This document shows positions 12,275 to 23,033 of a stretch of 64,000 nucleotides of DNA, in pieces. Both the position numbers and the translations under genes were made by a program. Each line of letters starts with the position of its first letter. Within the stretch, counting starts at the first letter, position 1. Location: positions 30,530,427-30,594,426 of the forward strand of contig OX442315.1 in NCBI GenBank assembly GCA_949358305.1. The letters run 5' to 3'. Below the pieces are notes generated by a model. That model was not told where the DNA came from and ran no database searches. It saw only the letters and a program-made list of their open reading frames with translations. The stretch comes from Strigamia acuminata (taxonomy: Eukaryota; Arthropoda; Chilopoda; Geophilomorpha; Linotaeniidae).

Positions 12275-13252
12275 TTATGGAAAAATAGCGGTAACGACAG
12301 AAGCGCACTAAATTAATTTTTTATTTACCGGTATAGAAGAAAAAAATTTCCTGTTTGTTCCTAAACGCGTTTAGCCTTATGCCTCCGAGGATTAATTTAT
12401 ATTTTCATGAACCTTAGACACTTACTTCTTTGGACGACCACCTGTCACAACGACCACTTTTTCCGGCACTGCGAGTTTAACTGTGCAAACTCTTGGCATC
12501 CTTGTTGCCCAGAAATTAATAAAAATTAAATGCATTTCACCGTAAATCCATAAAAAAATGGGATAATCAGTTTTCCTGGCACATACTCTACTGGCGGAGA
12601 ATAACTCCAAGTAATTCTACAATCACTTTTAACAGTGATGTACACTTTAAACTTTCATAAATGCTAAACCATTTGCCACATAAATCATATTTCCAACCCC
12701 TAGAATATTTTTTTCTCAAACTTTTCAAATTGAGAGCAGATTTCTCAACATAATCAAATCGAGCTGTCACAAACTGGAGGGTGCTCTTTCCGCCAACAGA
12801 GCAGATCACTTTCAACAAATGACCTGCCTGTAAGTGCATTTTGAGTGCTTCGCCAAAAAGATTTCATTCTCCCTACATTCCTAGCCTTGTCAGATTAGTG
12901 AAGGTCAGCACAAGCGATTGAAACGACAATTTACAAAGAATATCCATCATAACTAATAATTCTAACCACTCAGAAAGTCTATTATTTTTAAACCAAAACT
13001 TCAAATTCCTGCTTCACATTCTGCCAAATCCCTGGCGATTATTCATCCAAAAACAAACTCTGTCGTACATTTTGAGACAATGTGAGGAAATTACAGTCAC
13101 AAAATGCTGTCAACGTTGTAATGGATGGATAAGCCCTTAAATTCCTCATGGAAATTTCCCGTCCAAAAAAAATTTACATTTTAAAAAAATTTTAGAAAAA
13201 ATTTTTTTATATTAAAAATCGTTAAAATAAATATACAAAATATTTAACTTAC

Positions 13253-13414
13253 CGCCCTCGATCACAGTCTGTATACCATTTGAATTTTCTCGAGTCCAGG
13301 ATGTGACAATTACATAATCCAACACAAAACTAGGTATTTGACACCGGAATACTGCTGTACTGCCCCGAATCACAAATTCATCGTACACTTGAGCTTCGTA
13401 ATACTGCTGAACAA
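13253..13414 (-). CDS. Dscam: Dscam exon: first half of Ig2 (Drosophila exon 4 equivalent)
   Basis: A 162-bp exon, phase 1 at both ends. The acceptor is TTTTTATTTCAG before base 13414 and the donor is GGGCG/GTAAGTT after base 13253. The 54 codons read VVQQYYEAQVYDEFVIRG, then TAVFRCQIPSFVLDYV, then VTSWTREN. They give the first Ig cysteine at about residue 25 and the core tryptophan at about 40, and match the conserved pattern VV-QYYEA-V-DE-VIRG...C-IPSFV...W of insect Dscam exon 4. Drosophila has 12 alternative exons of this kind; only this one is visible here. It is too short, and has no start codon, to stand out as an open frame. Spliced to the exon at 3737-3886 it completes Ig2. Confidence 0.92.
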
Positions 13415-14537
13415 CTGAAATAAAAATTTAAAAACATAAATATCACATTTTTCACATTTTTAAATACAAAAATCGAACAATAGGGCCATTCAAACCCAAC
13501 TTTCAATTTCGCATTTTAATTATCGAAAATGACAATTTTTATTCAATCTATCAAAGGCAAACTCAAGCTTAAATTAGAACAAGTAAAAATAAGTATTTTT
13601 TGTCTCCCTTCTGTTTCTTCCATTTAATAAGTTGGAATCAATAAAGAAAAAACTTCCAAACTGATATTTCCTTCTCCCAACCTATGGCCCCGCTAACCTT
13701 AGCAAAAATCATTTCACTGACCTACCCTCGTTTCATAAGAGCTTATGGCCAGAAACTCATGAGAAATGAGTTGGAAGATTGCAGCTCAGTTAAAAAGCAT
13801 TCATGCTTGATATTGCAATCGACTCTGCTTGAAGATTTTGCAAACTGGCATCATTTTCTAATAGAGCAATTTATCCAAGCCTAATTTAATTTTCTTTTAT
13901 GACCACCATTTGTTGACAAATAACTATAAATATTTCAAAACAAATGCACTGGCAAATAAACTTAAGTTTGAATTATTTCTACATCCTGTTTGTGATAACA
14001 TCAAGTTTAACTACATGACAAAAAAATTAATTCGAACTTTAATTTCCGTTTTAGTAAAGAAAGACGTACAGGAAACACTATGGAGTCTCCATAAAGATGC
14101 AACATGCGCTAGAAAAATATCCAAACGCATCACATCTTGCCAATTGAGAACTGAATGTACTTGGAAAAGAAGCCAAAGTATTTAGCCTGCCAATATCTAA
14201 AAAAAAAATAAAAAAAAATAAAAGAAATAAATAAAAAAAAATAAGAACGATCTAAGCAATTCACTCGAAGATTAATTTCAACCGAAATTCAACTGCCGGT
14301 AATCTTTTATCAATACTTGAAGTTGCCGTCTGCCAAGTTTACACGCCTAAGTTAATCTTTCCAAAGTTCTATATATAAACTAACGAGATAGCACGACAAC
14401 AAGACGTGAATCAAACACGAGGAACTGCAGATTTTGAACACCAAAAGCCTCGTTTCCGCTACGAAATGCTCGAACGTGATGTCGGAACAAATGCTCTTAT
14501 TGACTGTCTAGATTTCCACAATGTCATCCCAATAAAA

Positions 14538-14544
<7 letters not shown>

Positions 14545-14571
<27 letters not shown>
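14545..14571. repeat. (AAT)n microsatellite
   Basis: About nine uninterrupted AAT/ATA triplets, following a short TATATA stretch. Confidence 0.9.
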
Positions 14572-14654
14572 AATGTATAAAAAAATAAATTATTACAAAT
14601 ACCAAAAACTAAAAATAATAAAATAAAATCATATTTATATTTATAGTATATCTT

Positions 14655-15030
14655 CTAATCGCGCCCCGTGTACAATTTGTATACCAATATTATTTCCCCG
14701 TGCAATTTGAGGCCCGTGCGGGAATAAAGGCCCGCGCGCTATTTAAACCCAACATCGTCCAATTGGCCAATGTGTTTTTTTTTAACGTTTCTGCAACAAA
14801 ATATTCCAAAAAAGTGTTTTAAATGAAATGTTTTGCATACGTTTCGGTAGAAATAACAATTTTAAACCGAAACGCATGTAAAACGTTTCATTTATCACCC
14901 TTTTTTGGTATATTTAGAAAATTTTGGGTCTCTAATTGTGCACCCATGCAGAATTAGAGGCCCACATGTTATTTGCACAAAATATTTTACCCCCACATGT
15001 ATTAGAGGCCCGTGAGCAAATCGAAGATGT
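14655..15030. repeat. GC-rich dispersed repeat, inverted copy of 6570-6850
   Basis: GGCCCGCGCGCTATTTAAAC, then CGTTTCTGCAAC about 45 bp on, matches the reverse complement of the 6570-6850 copy. Further GGCCC-containing repeats (GAGGCCCGTGCGGG, AGAGGCCCACATG, AGAGGCCCGTGAGC) continue to about 15020. A foldback at 14803-14922 lies inside. Confidence 0.5.
14803..14922. repeat. Foldback element, about 120 bp
   Basis: The left arm ATTCCAAAAAAGTG, then AAATGAAATG, then GTTTCGGT is mirrored by ACCGAAAC, CGTTTCATTT and CTTTTTTGGTAT on the right. The outer ATTCCAAAAA resembles the nested TA element at 11996-12182, so the two may be related. Confidence 0.55.
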
Positions 15031-16842
15031 ATGGTAATTAAAATCAAAGGCTCAAGGATGATATTACCATTATTTACACAAAAAAGCCACTTCAATTCTT
15101 TGCATTACCAATTACATGATTTCTTTTCCTAATAATATTAAATCAGACAGATACGGTTGTAAACGTTGCCATTTGCATGCAGCATTGCATTTTATTTTTA
15201 AAATTGGCAAAATTGCCAGATGTGCATCCCGTGAAATCATTTGTAAACGATGTCACGTCCGTGATCAGAACGTCATATTTTTGAAGCAATTTCATTTCTT
15301 CTATACGAGTGCCACATCAAATTCTGACAATAGCAATAACTATCGCTCTAATAACCGCACATGATTTCGGAAATTAGACCCAAAGTTGACCTCCACTTGA
15401 AATGAGACCACCTGATTGATTGCGAACGATCAATTTATACCAGCAACAGAAGAGGAAGAAAAAAACGAAATTGCGTCACAAAAAAAACAAAGACTTGGAT
15501 TGAATAAACTCCCTTAGCAGCTGTAAGATTCAAAAAAAAATAAAAAATAAAAAATAAAAAATAAAAACCTTTAAAATTCAATTTAATCGTGACAACTGAC
15601 ACTTGAAACAATTTTCCCAGAATTCATTCGGCGTGATTTATAGAATTTGCCATTTCAGATGTACAGAAAGTAATTTCTTGCAGTAATTACAATCTAAATC
15701 TCAACTGAATTTAATTTTGCTGCAAGTCCGGCATCTAAGAACACAATTAATAAAGAAAACAAACCTCATTACATTATTAACTTTCAATTCCATTTAAAAA
15801 AAATTGTGTTTATTACATTAATTTAATATTTGCATACCAATTTGTATTCGGCCATAGGCTAGGTTACACATAATTTGTTTACAGTTTATGGCTCAATTTT
15901 AAATCTGGCGATAAAAATCCATAGTTAAGATACCAACCAACTTGTGCAGAGCAGCCAATTAGCTGCAATCAAACATACTCGGTTTGCCTGAATGCATAAT
16001 CAAAATTTTAAAAATGCTTTGCAATATGCAAATATGCGTAATTACTAATTAGCATTATTAACGTCACTCGAAAATCCATTCCTGTTTACCGAAAGCGAAA
16101 TAACTCGAGGGAAGGGGCCGTGTTTGCATCCATCATTAAATCTTAAATGCGCCAAATTAAGACGAAGACATTTGAAAACTTCCTGCAATTTGTATTCTAT
16201 CATACAAATGGTTTTACTTTTTTATATTCTCGTAGACAGCTTGACCAAGTCCGATTCTGCAATCAGTTTTGAGCATGCGCAATAAAAACTTAACGACTGT
16301 TTCAAGCAGCCGATTTTGAGACTAACCGTTAAGTTTGCAACTCCAACTGGCAATATAACAAGCAATGGTCAAAGACCCAAACTTTTTTACTACTAGCCAA
16401 AGGACGGCATTCGTGTTAAATTAGCTGATTTATTTTCAAACTCTTCTGCAATTACATTTTAAATTTAATTCTATTGAAAACAGAATGCAGTATTGGAATG
16501 ATTAGATAATCACAGGAAATAAAGAATAACATTAAGCTAAAGCAATCTTTTACATCGGTGTAGTATCGCTCTCAGGTATGCCATTAAATGTGATGCATGC
16601 AAACCAAATAAAGTCGTATTGTCAGTAACCTCAAGTACTCTTTTATTTGAAAAATCTAATTAAGTTTGTTCAAGTCAGTAAAGAGGTTTATAAAATTCAA
16701 TAATACTTATCATGCAGTTGATGCAAATCACATTTTCTGACATTAGAATTCTAATGGGACGTTAGAGAATGGGTATGAACTTGGCTCAACAATGTTGTTC
16801 CACTTAGTTGGAAATTTATTACTGTCTACTCTACTCTCATTA

Positions 16843-17296
16843 GAGAGTTTGCGGGATGCATTTTTCCCTTACAGTTAAAGACTATACGGTATAAAAATAG
16901 TGTAAGGGAAAAATGATAAATTAAGTTTTTGTGGGCTGGACTATTTCAGCCAACTACTGACAGTTAGTAATTTTGGGCCTAAAAATGCAATTTGAGGGCG
17001 TAAATGTGCAAATTTCTGCATAAAATTCCATTATTATGCCTATAAAGTATGGTTTTGGGCCTAAAATTCAATTTTGGGCCTCACTTATCATTCAATCTAC
17101 GTGATGTGTTTGATTGGGACAACAAAATAATCGCCATTTGCGGAGCTAACAATATAGTGTTCTCAATTCTGATTGGCTGCGCTATATTTTAATTTAGTGT
17201 TGAAAACGATACACTAAAGATTTTTCCCTTATGATATGGCACTAAAATAGTGTAACGTGACACAAAATAAGGAAAAAATGCATCCCGCAAACTCTC
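16843..17296. mobile_element. TA-flanked inverted-repeat element, family GAGAGTTTGCGGGATGCA (copy 1)
   Basis: The ends GAGAGTTTGCGGGATGCATT and their reverse complement at 17277-17296 match exactly for at least 24 bp, flanked by TA at 16841-16842 and 17297-17298. Sub-terminal CACTATTTTAGTG-type repeats and GGGCCTAAAA repeats fill the 454-bp interior. There is no open frame. The second copy, in inverse orientation, runs off the window end at 63726. Confidence 0.8.
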
Positions 17297-18948
17297 TAGT
17301 GTTTGTACTCCGTTATAAGTAGCATATTTCTTCGATTACAAGACGCACCCTCTTTTTAAAGATGTTTATATGGAGAAAAAAGTGTCTTATAATTGAATAA
17401 AAACGGTACTAAATAAATTGAAAAACTAATTGGCGGGGTAGCTTCACATTTGCCCACCAAAGTCGCTTAAATTATAATATTATTGTTTAAAAAAGCTGTG
17501 GAATTAGAATTGGCATGGCATGTCGTTAGAACTTAAATTCTGTCATACCGAGTTGCGAGTCGTGACAACTCTTGGTCAGATAACCAAAATCAAAATGACA
17601 GCTTCTGATGTTGTAAGATAAAACAGCAAAATTCAAACAACATCTACGGCCAAATTGATTATTTTTTTCCAATTCATCATGCTAAATAGAAAGCAATCGT
17701 ATCAAGACAGATGATTGTCAAGAGTCCTTAAGGATACATTCGGTACCAAAAAAAGCGTTTGGGCAAGTTGGCCGCCAAACGGAGATGGTTGCCAACACAC
17801 AATGGAAATATTGTGAAAATACATTTATCCACATCATATTCTAAATTACAGTACTGGAAATATAGTGGTAATATCACTTTCCGCACATAAAGCAACATAA
17901 AGACGACATTTACACACTATATTTCCATAACATTTCCACATGTTAATCTCACTTTGTTTGCAGTGACAGGTTTTACTTATTGCAAGTTTTTCTTTGTTTT
18001 TATTTATTTATTTATTTTTAATTATCTAAACTCAAGTTTCAATATCGAAATTTCAACTTCTAAATTCCTGAAAAAAACACATCGAATTACTGTAATTGCA
18101 GTTTGAGATCCCAATTAATTCCATTCTTAAGCCATTAAGACAAATGTCTATTTACAAAAATTTTGCTTTAAATCCAACGATCAAAGCATTAAACTGACAA
18201 AATATTTCGATCATCTAAATCAGCACATTCACAACCAATAACACATTTAAAGGGTTCCAATTTCAACGACAACGTTAAATCAATCACAAAAATTGCAAAT
18301 ACTTGCATTTAATCTTTGACGACGGAATTCACTCTCCACGAGCCAACCAATCACATAACAGCCTTTTAACCAATTAGGCTAAGAAAAAAAAACTGGAATC
18401 ATCACAATCTAAATCTCTTGTTGACGTGGTGAAACTGCATCAGTGAAGTTTTATCGCCATCTATGATCACGACATTCTATCAACTTTTCACTTCCAGATT
18501 AATTTTTTTTCCCATACAAAAACTTTTAAAAATATTCTACTCAAAAAGTACGGTGCACTGAATTATTTGTCTGAATTAATTAAATTATATTAGACTTTAT
18601 TTTTTAAGGATAAAAAAAAATAGATTAAATTAGTCATATTTATGACTCCATGAATGCAGAAATAAGCACATCTGGTTTTACTATCTCGAAAACTATTCCC
18701 AATGCCTCGAATCCGTGATAGTGGTGCACCAGGGAGAATGTGCGGTGAATAAATAATAACTTAAAGAATATAGATAGTTAGCAGTGATCTGAAAATGTTT
18801 GTATTTGGCAAAACCAAAGCAAAACAAGCGGCGTTCATGCAAACTGCAGAAAAACTGCCAAATCGTCACGTTTTAGCAGAGAGTGAAAACCAAGCATGTT
18901 TATTAGTATTTGGAATAAGTTTTTAATTCTTATAACTGAATAAACCTC

Positions 18949-19083
18949 AATAAAGTGATTTTAATGACATTAATGGCGCTCTAACCCATAAATAATAAAT
19001 CAAAACCACAGGCCTTTCGATCAAATGATCATCTTCAGTGATCAAACGATTAGTGCCTTTAATGTCATTAAAATCACTTTATT
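18949..19083. repeat. Foldback element with 32-bp arms and a ribozyme-like core motif
   Basis: The arms AATAAAGTGATTTTAATGAC (continuing for 12 more bases) match at 30 of 32 positions. Near the centre, on the minus strand, are CTGAAGA, a GATC-ATTT-GATC mini-stem and GAAA (19038 to 19013). This is the order of the hammerhead core, though the pairing around it is poor. Type uncertain; Penelope-like elements carry such motifs near their ends. Confidence 0.5.
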
Positions 19084-20069
19084 ATTATCATAAAGAAAGT
19101 GCGCATCGAGATAGTTGTTTTATCTTGAATACAACCGTTGTTTAGGTCTGTTGTTAAATTTTTTGTTTTCTAATTACAGCACATAATAATTGTAAAAACT
19201 ATAACTTTAATTATCTAATGACATCATTTCTAACATTTACTGCCTATAAAAATGCTACAAAATGCCTGGCATTAGCTATATAATTCTAACATATTTCCCC
19301 CTATGGATAGATACTACATTATTACGTTACCTCTAATGCAAAAATTGATACAAATTTCAAGTTTCGAATGTACAGTATGTGTATTCAATGTGTAACTGCT
19401 CTTTCTTGACTTAAACGATTGCAGACACTTATTCAACAACCAAAACAAGACATGCGCATTAGAAACTTAGATAATCTCCAGAATGACCGTCAAATTTAAG
19501 TCTTAACCAAGGAAAATGTGTGCCAGTGTACTTGTTCCTTGTCAGGAAAGGAAGTCATTTCGAGCTTTATGTTAAAGTAGCTCTAGCACGTCCATATATA
19601 AATAGGTGTTGTGGGAGCGTCCCTAAGCAGTGTGATTAGCTGACAAAATGACGTCATCAAATACGAGAGAGAATTGGTATTGTGGGGATTCGAGGTTGAT
19701 CCTCTAGTGACTCTTAAGACTCAGTAATTGCCAACATTGATCACTCCCATCAATAATAGAACACAGATAATCCAATAAAAAATGTTACACTAAATTTTTT
19801 GTAATTCTGCTTAATTTAGTTATAAAGAGAATCTTCTTTCGCTCTGCACATGCGCCATTCTCGCTTTTCTTAAGCTATATACGCACCAACGTATTGAATA
19901 TTTACTTAATATTAAAGATGGAAGGAAATGGAAAAAATTGAAAAGTTTAATCAAATGGTAGAAAATGTGACAATAGAACACATAAAAACAATGGTTTTGG
20001 CCTAATATTTACACAATCTTATTGTCAAGTTTGGTTTTTCTTTTCTTGTATCATTTTAAAATTGCATGC

Positions 20070-20670
20070 ACCGTATTTCTTCGATTAAGAGTCACACTTG
20101 ATTAGAAGTCACGGCAGATGTATGTGACTCGATATAAGAGTTCCCTTAAATAGTAGTCGCAGGCAACTGCAGGGCCACTTTATCCATTAGGCCCAGTGCC
20201 TAGGACCAACAAACCTTTTAGGGTCTACGAACCAGTGACAGACTCAGGATTTTATGTTAGCAGGCGATTCAGGAGCGTTCTTTTTACTTTCAAAATTAAT
20301 TTAAAAAAAATTGTAATACATGTGTGAGACGAATGAAAGGAGAGCGATGCGTTAGGTTTAACGGATTTCAAACGAATGATCTTTATTCAAATGACAAAGG
20401 ACCGGAAGGGTCAGCTACGGGGTTTCCCGTATGGTTCACGGGCGACGGCCAAAGGTCAGTCGCGAGTGACGCCGGAAGTCAAATGTGGACTGGGAGAGTC
20501 ACAACATGTATTCAAATAATAAAATTAGCATTAAAATCAGTAAAACCTCGGACAAAGGCTTCTACTTGTAGAAATCCAAGTGTCTAGGGCCTACGAAGGT
20601 TTTAAAATGGCCCTGGAAAACGACGACGATTTTAATTAAAAGCCGAGTCTATTATTCAAAGAAATACGAT
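20070..20670. repeat. Composite repeat with CGTATTTCTT ends, carrying a solo LTR
   Basis: The left end ACCGTATTTCTTCGATTAAG and the right end (reverse complement) CGTATTTCTTTGAATAATAG resemble each other. The same end occurs at 17327, 21868-21893 and 40323. Inside, CATTAGGCCCAGTGCCTAGG and TCTAGGGCCTACGAAGG are related to a stretch at 55278-55325. The outer bounds are approximate because there is no clear target duplication. Confidence 0.45.
20323..20503 (-). mobile_element. Solo LTR (181 bp) of a short-LTR retrotransposon
   Basis: Ends TGTGA...TCACA, flanked by an exact 5-bp duplication ACATG (20318-20322 and 20504-20508). GC-richer than its surroundings. On the minus strand it starts TGTGACTCTC and carries an AATAAAG polyadenylation-type signal, so the minus strand is its sense strand. 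The related stretch at 55385-55400 reads AAATACATGCGTG, resembling the pre-insertion site. The 87-codon open frame across it is fortuitous. Superfamily (gypsy or copia) is not determinable from an LTR alone. Confidence 0.85.
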
Positions 20671-21309
20671 ATTAAAATCATTATTATTAATTTAAAAATT
20701 ATATTCCTTTCAGTTTAAATTTAATTATTTAGAATAGAATTTCATATCATTTGCAAAAAAAATTTAATTTCATAAGAAAACTTTGCATAAATTCAACTTA
20801 AACTTTTCACAAAAACCTTTGTTCTTTTTAATCCTTTTTCGTTCAGAATAAAAAAAAATTCAATCATCTATCCAATTTCTATTTTCTAAACGAGAAAAAC
20901 TTAACCCAATTCAAGAATCTGCTGTATCATTGGTTTCATTGCCACAATAGGCTGACTCAGATGTATGGGTACACCCTTTACAAGAATCGACACAAAGAGC
21001 CAAGTCACAGTCAGTTGATATAAAGTCGTACCACATTATACCGCTTCTCCGATAGTCCAATCATTAGACGCACTCCAAAGTGATTCAGTAGCCACTAAAT
21101 GCATTTGCACACAAATAATTACACATTGAGTCGGTAATCTACTCTCAAATTCAAGTAAACAGATTTAATCTTTCTCTATGCAAACCACAATATCAAAACT
21201 AATTTTAAACATTCATTTCATTCAAAATGGATGTCGCCCACTACATTTTAAGTGAACTTTTAGATTATTTTCATCTTAATCGTGAATGCAGGACAGAAAT
21301 TAACAAATA

Positions 21310-21631
21310 CAGTAGAGCCTCGATTATCCGAACTAACTGGAAGACATGTATGTTCATGAAACCAAATTGTTCGGATAATTGAACATTAGGTTTATACACA
21401 TACTGTACTGCATATGAAAATAAAAAGTCATTAAAACCGACCAAAAATGGATAAAAACTGTCAAAAAACATTAAAAACCGATTAAAAATAGGTGAAAATC
21501 GTAAAAAAAACACATTGAAAATCGATTAAAAACCAATAAAAATCAGTAAAAAATCAATAAAAAATCGCTTACTGCTGTTCGAATAACTTATCGTTCATAC
21601 AACTGGTGTTCCGACAATCGAGGCCCTACTG
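21310..21631. mobile_element. pogo/Tigger-like non-autonomous element
   Basis: The left end CAGTAGAGCCTCGATTATCC and the right end (reverse complement) CAGTAGGGCCTCGATTGTCG, flanked by TA at 21308-21309 and 21632-21633. CAGT...CCTCG-TTATCCG termini are typical of the pogo family. The interior (322 bp overall) contains AATCGATTAAAAACC-like reiterations and no transposase. Confidence 0.8.
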
Positions 21632-22617
21632 TACAATCAGTGGCATATTATGGTGCTTGGGAACCCTCCAATTTATATTTATAAAATAAAACCAAAACAA
21701 GCCTTAAAATGTTTTATTTTTTATTTATAAAAAACTCGATGCTTAGCGGTCTTAGCGAGCGTCTTCCCTAGTTTATTTTTGGTAAACTGATCAACTGAAA
21801 TGAAGTCCCCCCGAACTCTAGAGGGCCAGTATTACGATATTCCTTAATTAAGTCGCCATCGACTGTGTTTTAGAATCGAAGAAATACAGTATTACAAATT
21901 CTCGCAATTTCTGATCGACGTTTTTCATGGAATTATAAAAATAATCAATAATACCGGTAAGTTATTTTTAAAAAAAACCAATGCAAAATGAGCACTGCCA
22001 GTATTTTCATTGTTTTAACTATTCATTTTGTCAGATAAAAGCGTGCCAAAGATAAATAATGAGTATACAAAAACACTCCACAGCCTCTGGATCTACAGCC
22101 ACAATCAATTAAGAGCAGCTTGTTTGTGAATATTTTTTCCCCAAATTCCACCAATAAATTTGAATAACTTCAAATTGTCGTAAAAAGTTCCAAGTCTAAA
22201 CATTTTTTCCAGATTTCCCCACAGAGTTCACATTAAATTTCACAGAAGTATCCTTATTTATTCATTAAAAAACAAATAAATTCTCAATGTTTGTCATATA
22301 ATAAATACATTTTAACTTATTTCTCTTTAAACCCTCTTCGCAAACCATATGTATGTTTGTTTATTACTACAATTTCAAGTGGAATGATTTTTGATGACAA
22401 TATTCCCTTTACTTTAAACATTACATTTCATTGGTCGACTCCACAGCTCGGAAGTCGGAACAATAACAAATAAAAATCAATCATTCGTGATAACAAAAAA
22501 ACACGACTATTGGTTTTTTTTTTGTCTTAAAAAAAAAAAGAACAAAAAAAAAATTTATCATCGAAAATGTCAGACTTTATTGAATTCTCTTCTTTAAGTG
22601 ACTCAGCTAACCGAGAT

Positions 22618-22632
22618 TATATATATATATGG
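22618..22632. repeat. Short (TA)n run
   Basis: A run of alternating TA immediately 3' (gene sense) of the Ig1 exon. Confidence 0.85.
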
Positions 22633-22703
22633 ATTATTTACGAAAAAAAATATATAAAAATTTAATAAACATATAAAAAAAGAGAAAACGAAGATTGCCG
22701 TAC

Positions 22704-23033
22704 CTGCTCTTAGAGTTACCTCTCTGCTGATAATTCTACCAAACGGATTACTGGCTGCACAAGCATAGATAGACGCATGGACATCTTGTCTATATTCTTC
22801 GGCTCGAAATGGTGGAAAATAAATGGTGCCATTTGAAAGCACGTATCGTAATCCCTGCACATTCCCCACTACGGCACCGTCCGGTCGAATCCATTCGATG
22901 ACTGGAGTAGGATTACCTTTGGCTAAGCAGTCTATACTGATCCCGGTCGAGTTTGAGAAGTCTATAACTGATAAGGGTTCTCGTACGAAACGAGGGCCGT
23001 ACAAATCGATTGTTTCCGCATTCTGATTTATCA
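22704..23033 (-). CDS. Dscam: Dscam exon: complete Ig1 domain
   Basis: A 330-bp exon, phase 1 at both ends. The acceptor is TTGTACTTTCAG before base 23033 and the donor is AGCAG/GTACGG after base 22704. The 110 codons contain GPRFVREP, the diagnostic IDFSNSTG, cysteine at about 36, IEWIRPDG with the core tryptophan at about 48, IYFPPFRAEEYRQDVHA, YACAAS with the second cysteine at about 92, and GRIISREVTLRA. This is the N-terminal Ig domain of Dscam. There are two potential N-glycosylation sites (NST, NGT). There is no signal peptide here, so at least one more 5' exon is needed; the GTG at the start of the frame is not a real start. Drosophila Dscam1 splits this domain over two exons, whereas here it is one. 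The paralog is not resolved. Confidence 0.93.

Larger units (their letters stand above)
3887..13252 (-). other. Dscam intron (between Ig2a and Ig2b exons)
   Basis: 9.4 kb without recognisable coding sequence. Contents listed separately: dispersed repeats near 5590-5762 and 10501-11107, a CACTA-like end near 6394, a GC-rich repeat at 6570-6850, short opposed repeats at 8556-8696, the assembly gap at 8800-8999, and the nested elements at 11730-12274. No duplicate of the Ig2a exon was recognised, though a 160-bp exon could be missed by eye and the gap hides 200 bases or an unknown length. Confidence 0.75.
13415..22703 (-). other. Dscam intron (between Ig1 and Ig2a exons)
   Basis: 9.3 kb without recognised coding sequence. 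It contains the (AAT)n run, the GC-rich repeat and foldback at 14655-15030, the element at 16843-17296, the foldback at 18949-19083, the composite at 20070-20670 with its solo LTR, and the pogo-like element at 21310-21631. No second Ig2a exon was seen. Confidence 0.75.

Noticed and set aside
20324-20587. 87-codon plus-strand frame
   Set aside because: Covers the solo LTR and runs out of it into unrelated sequence; no protein similarity recognised.
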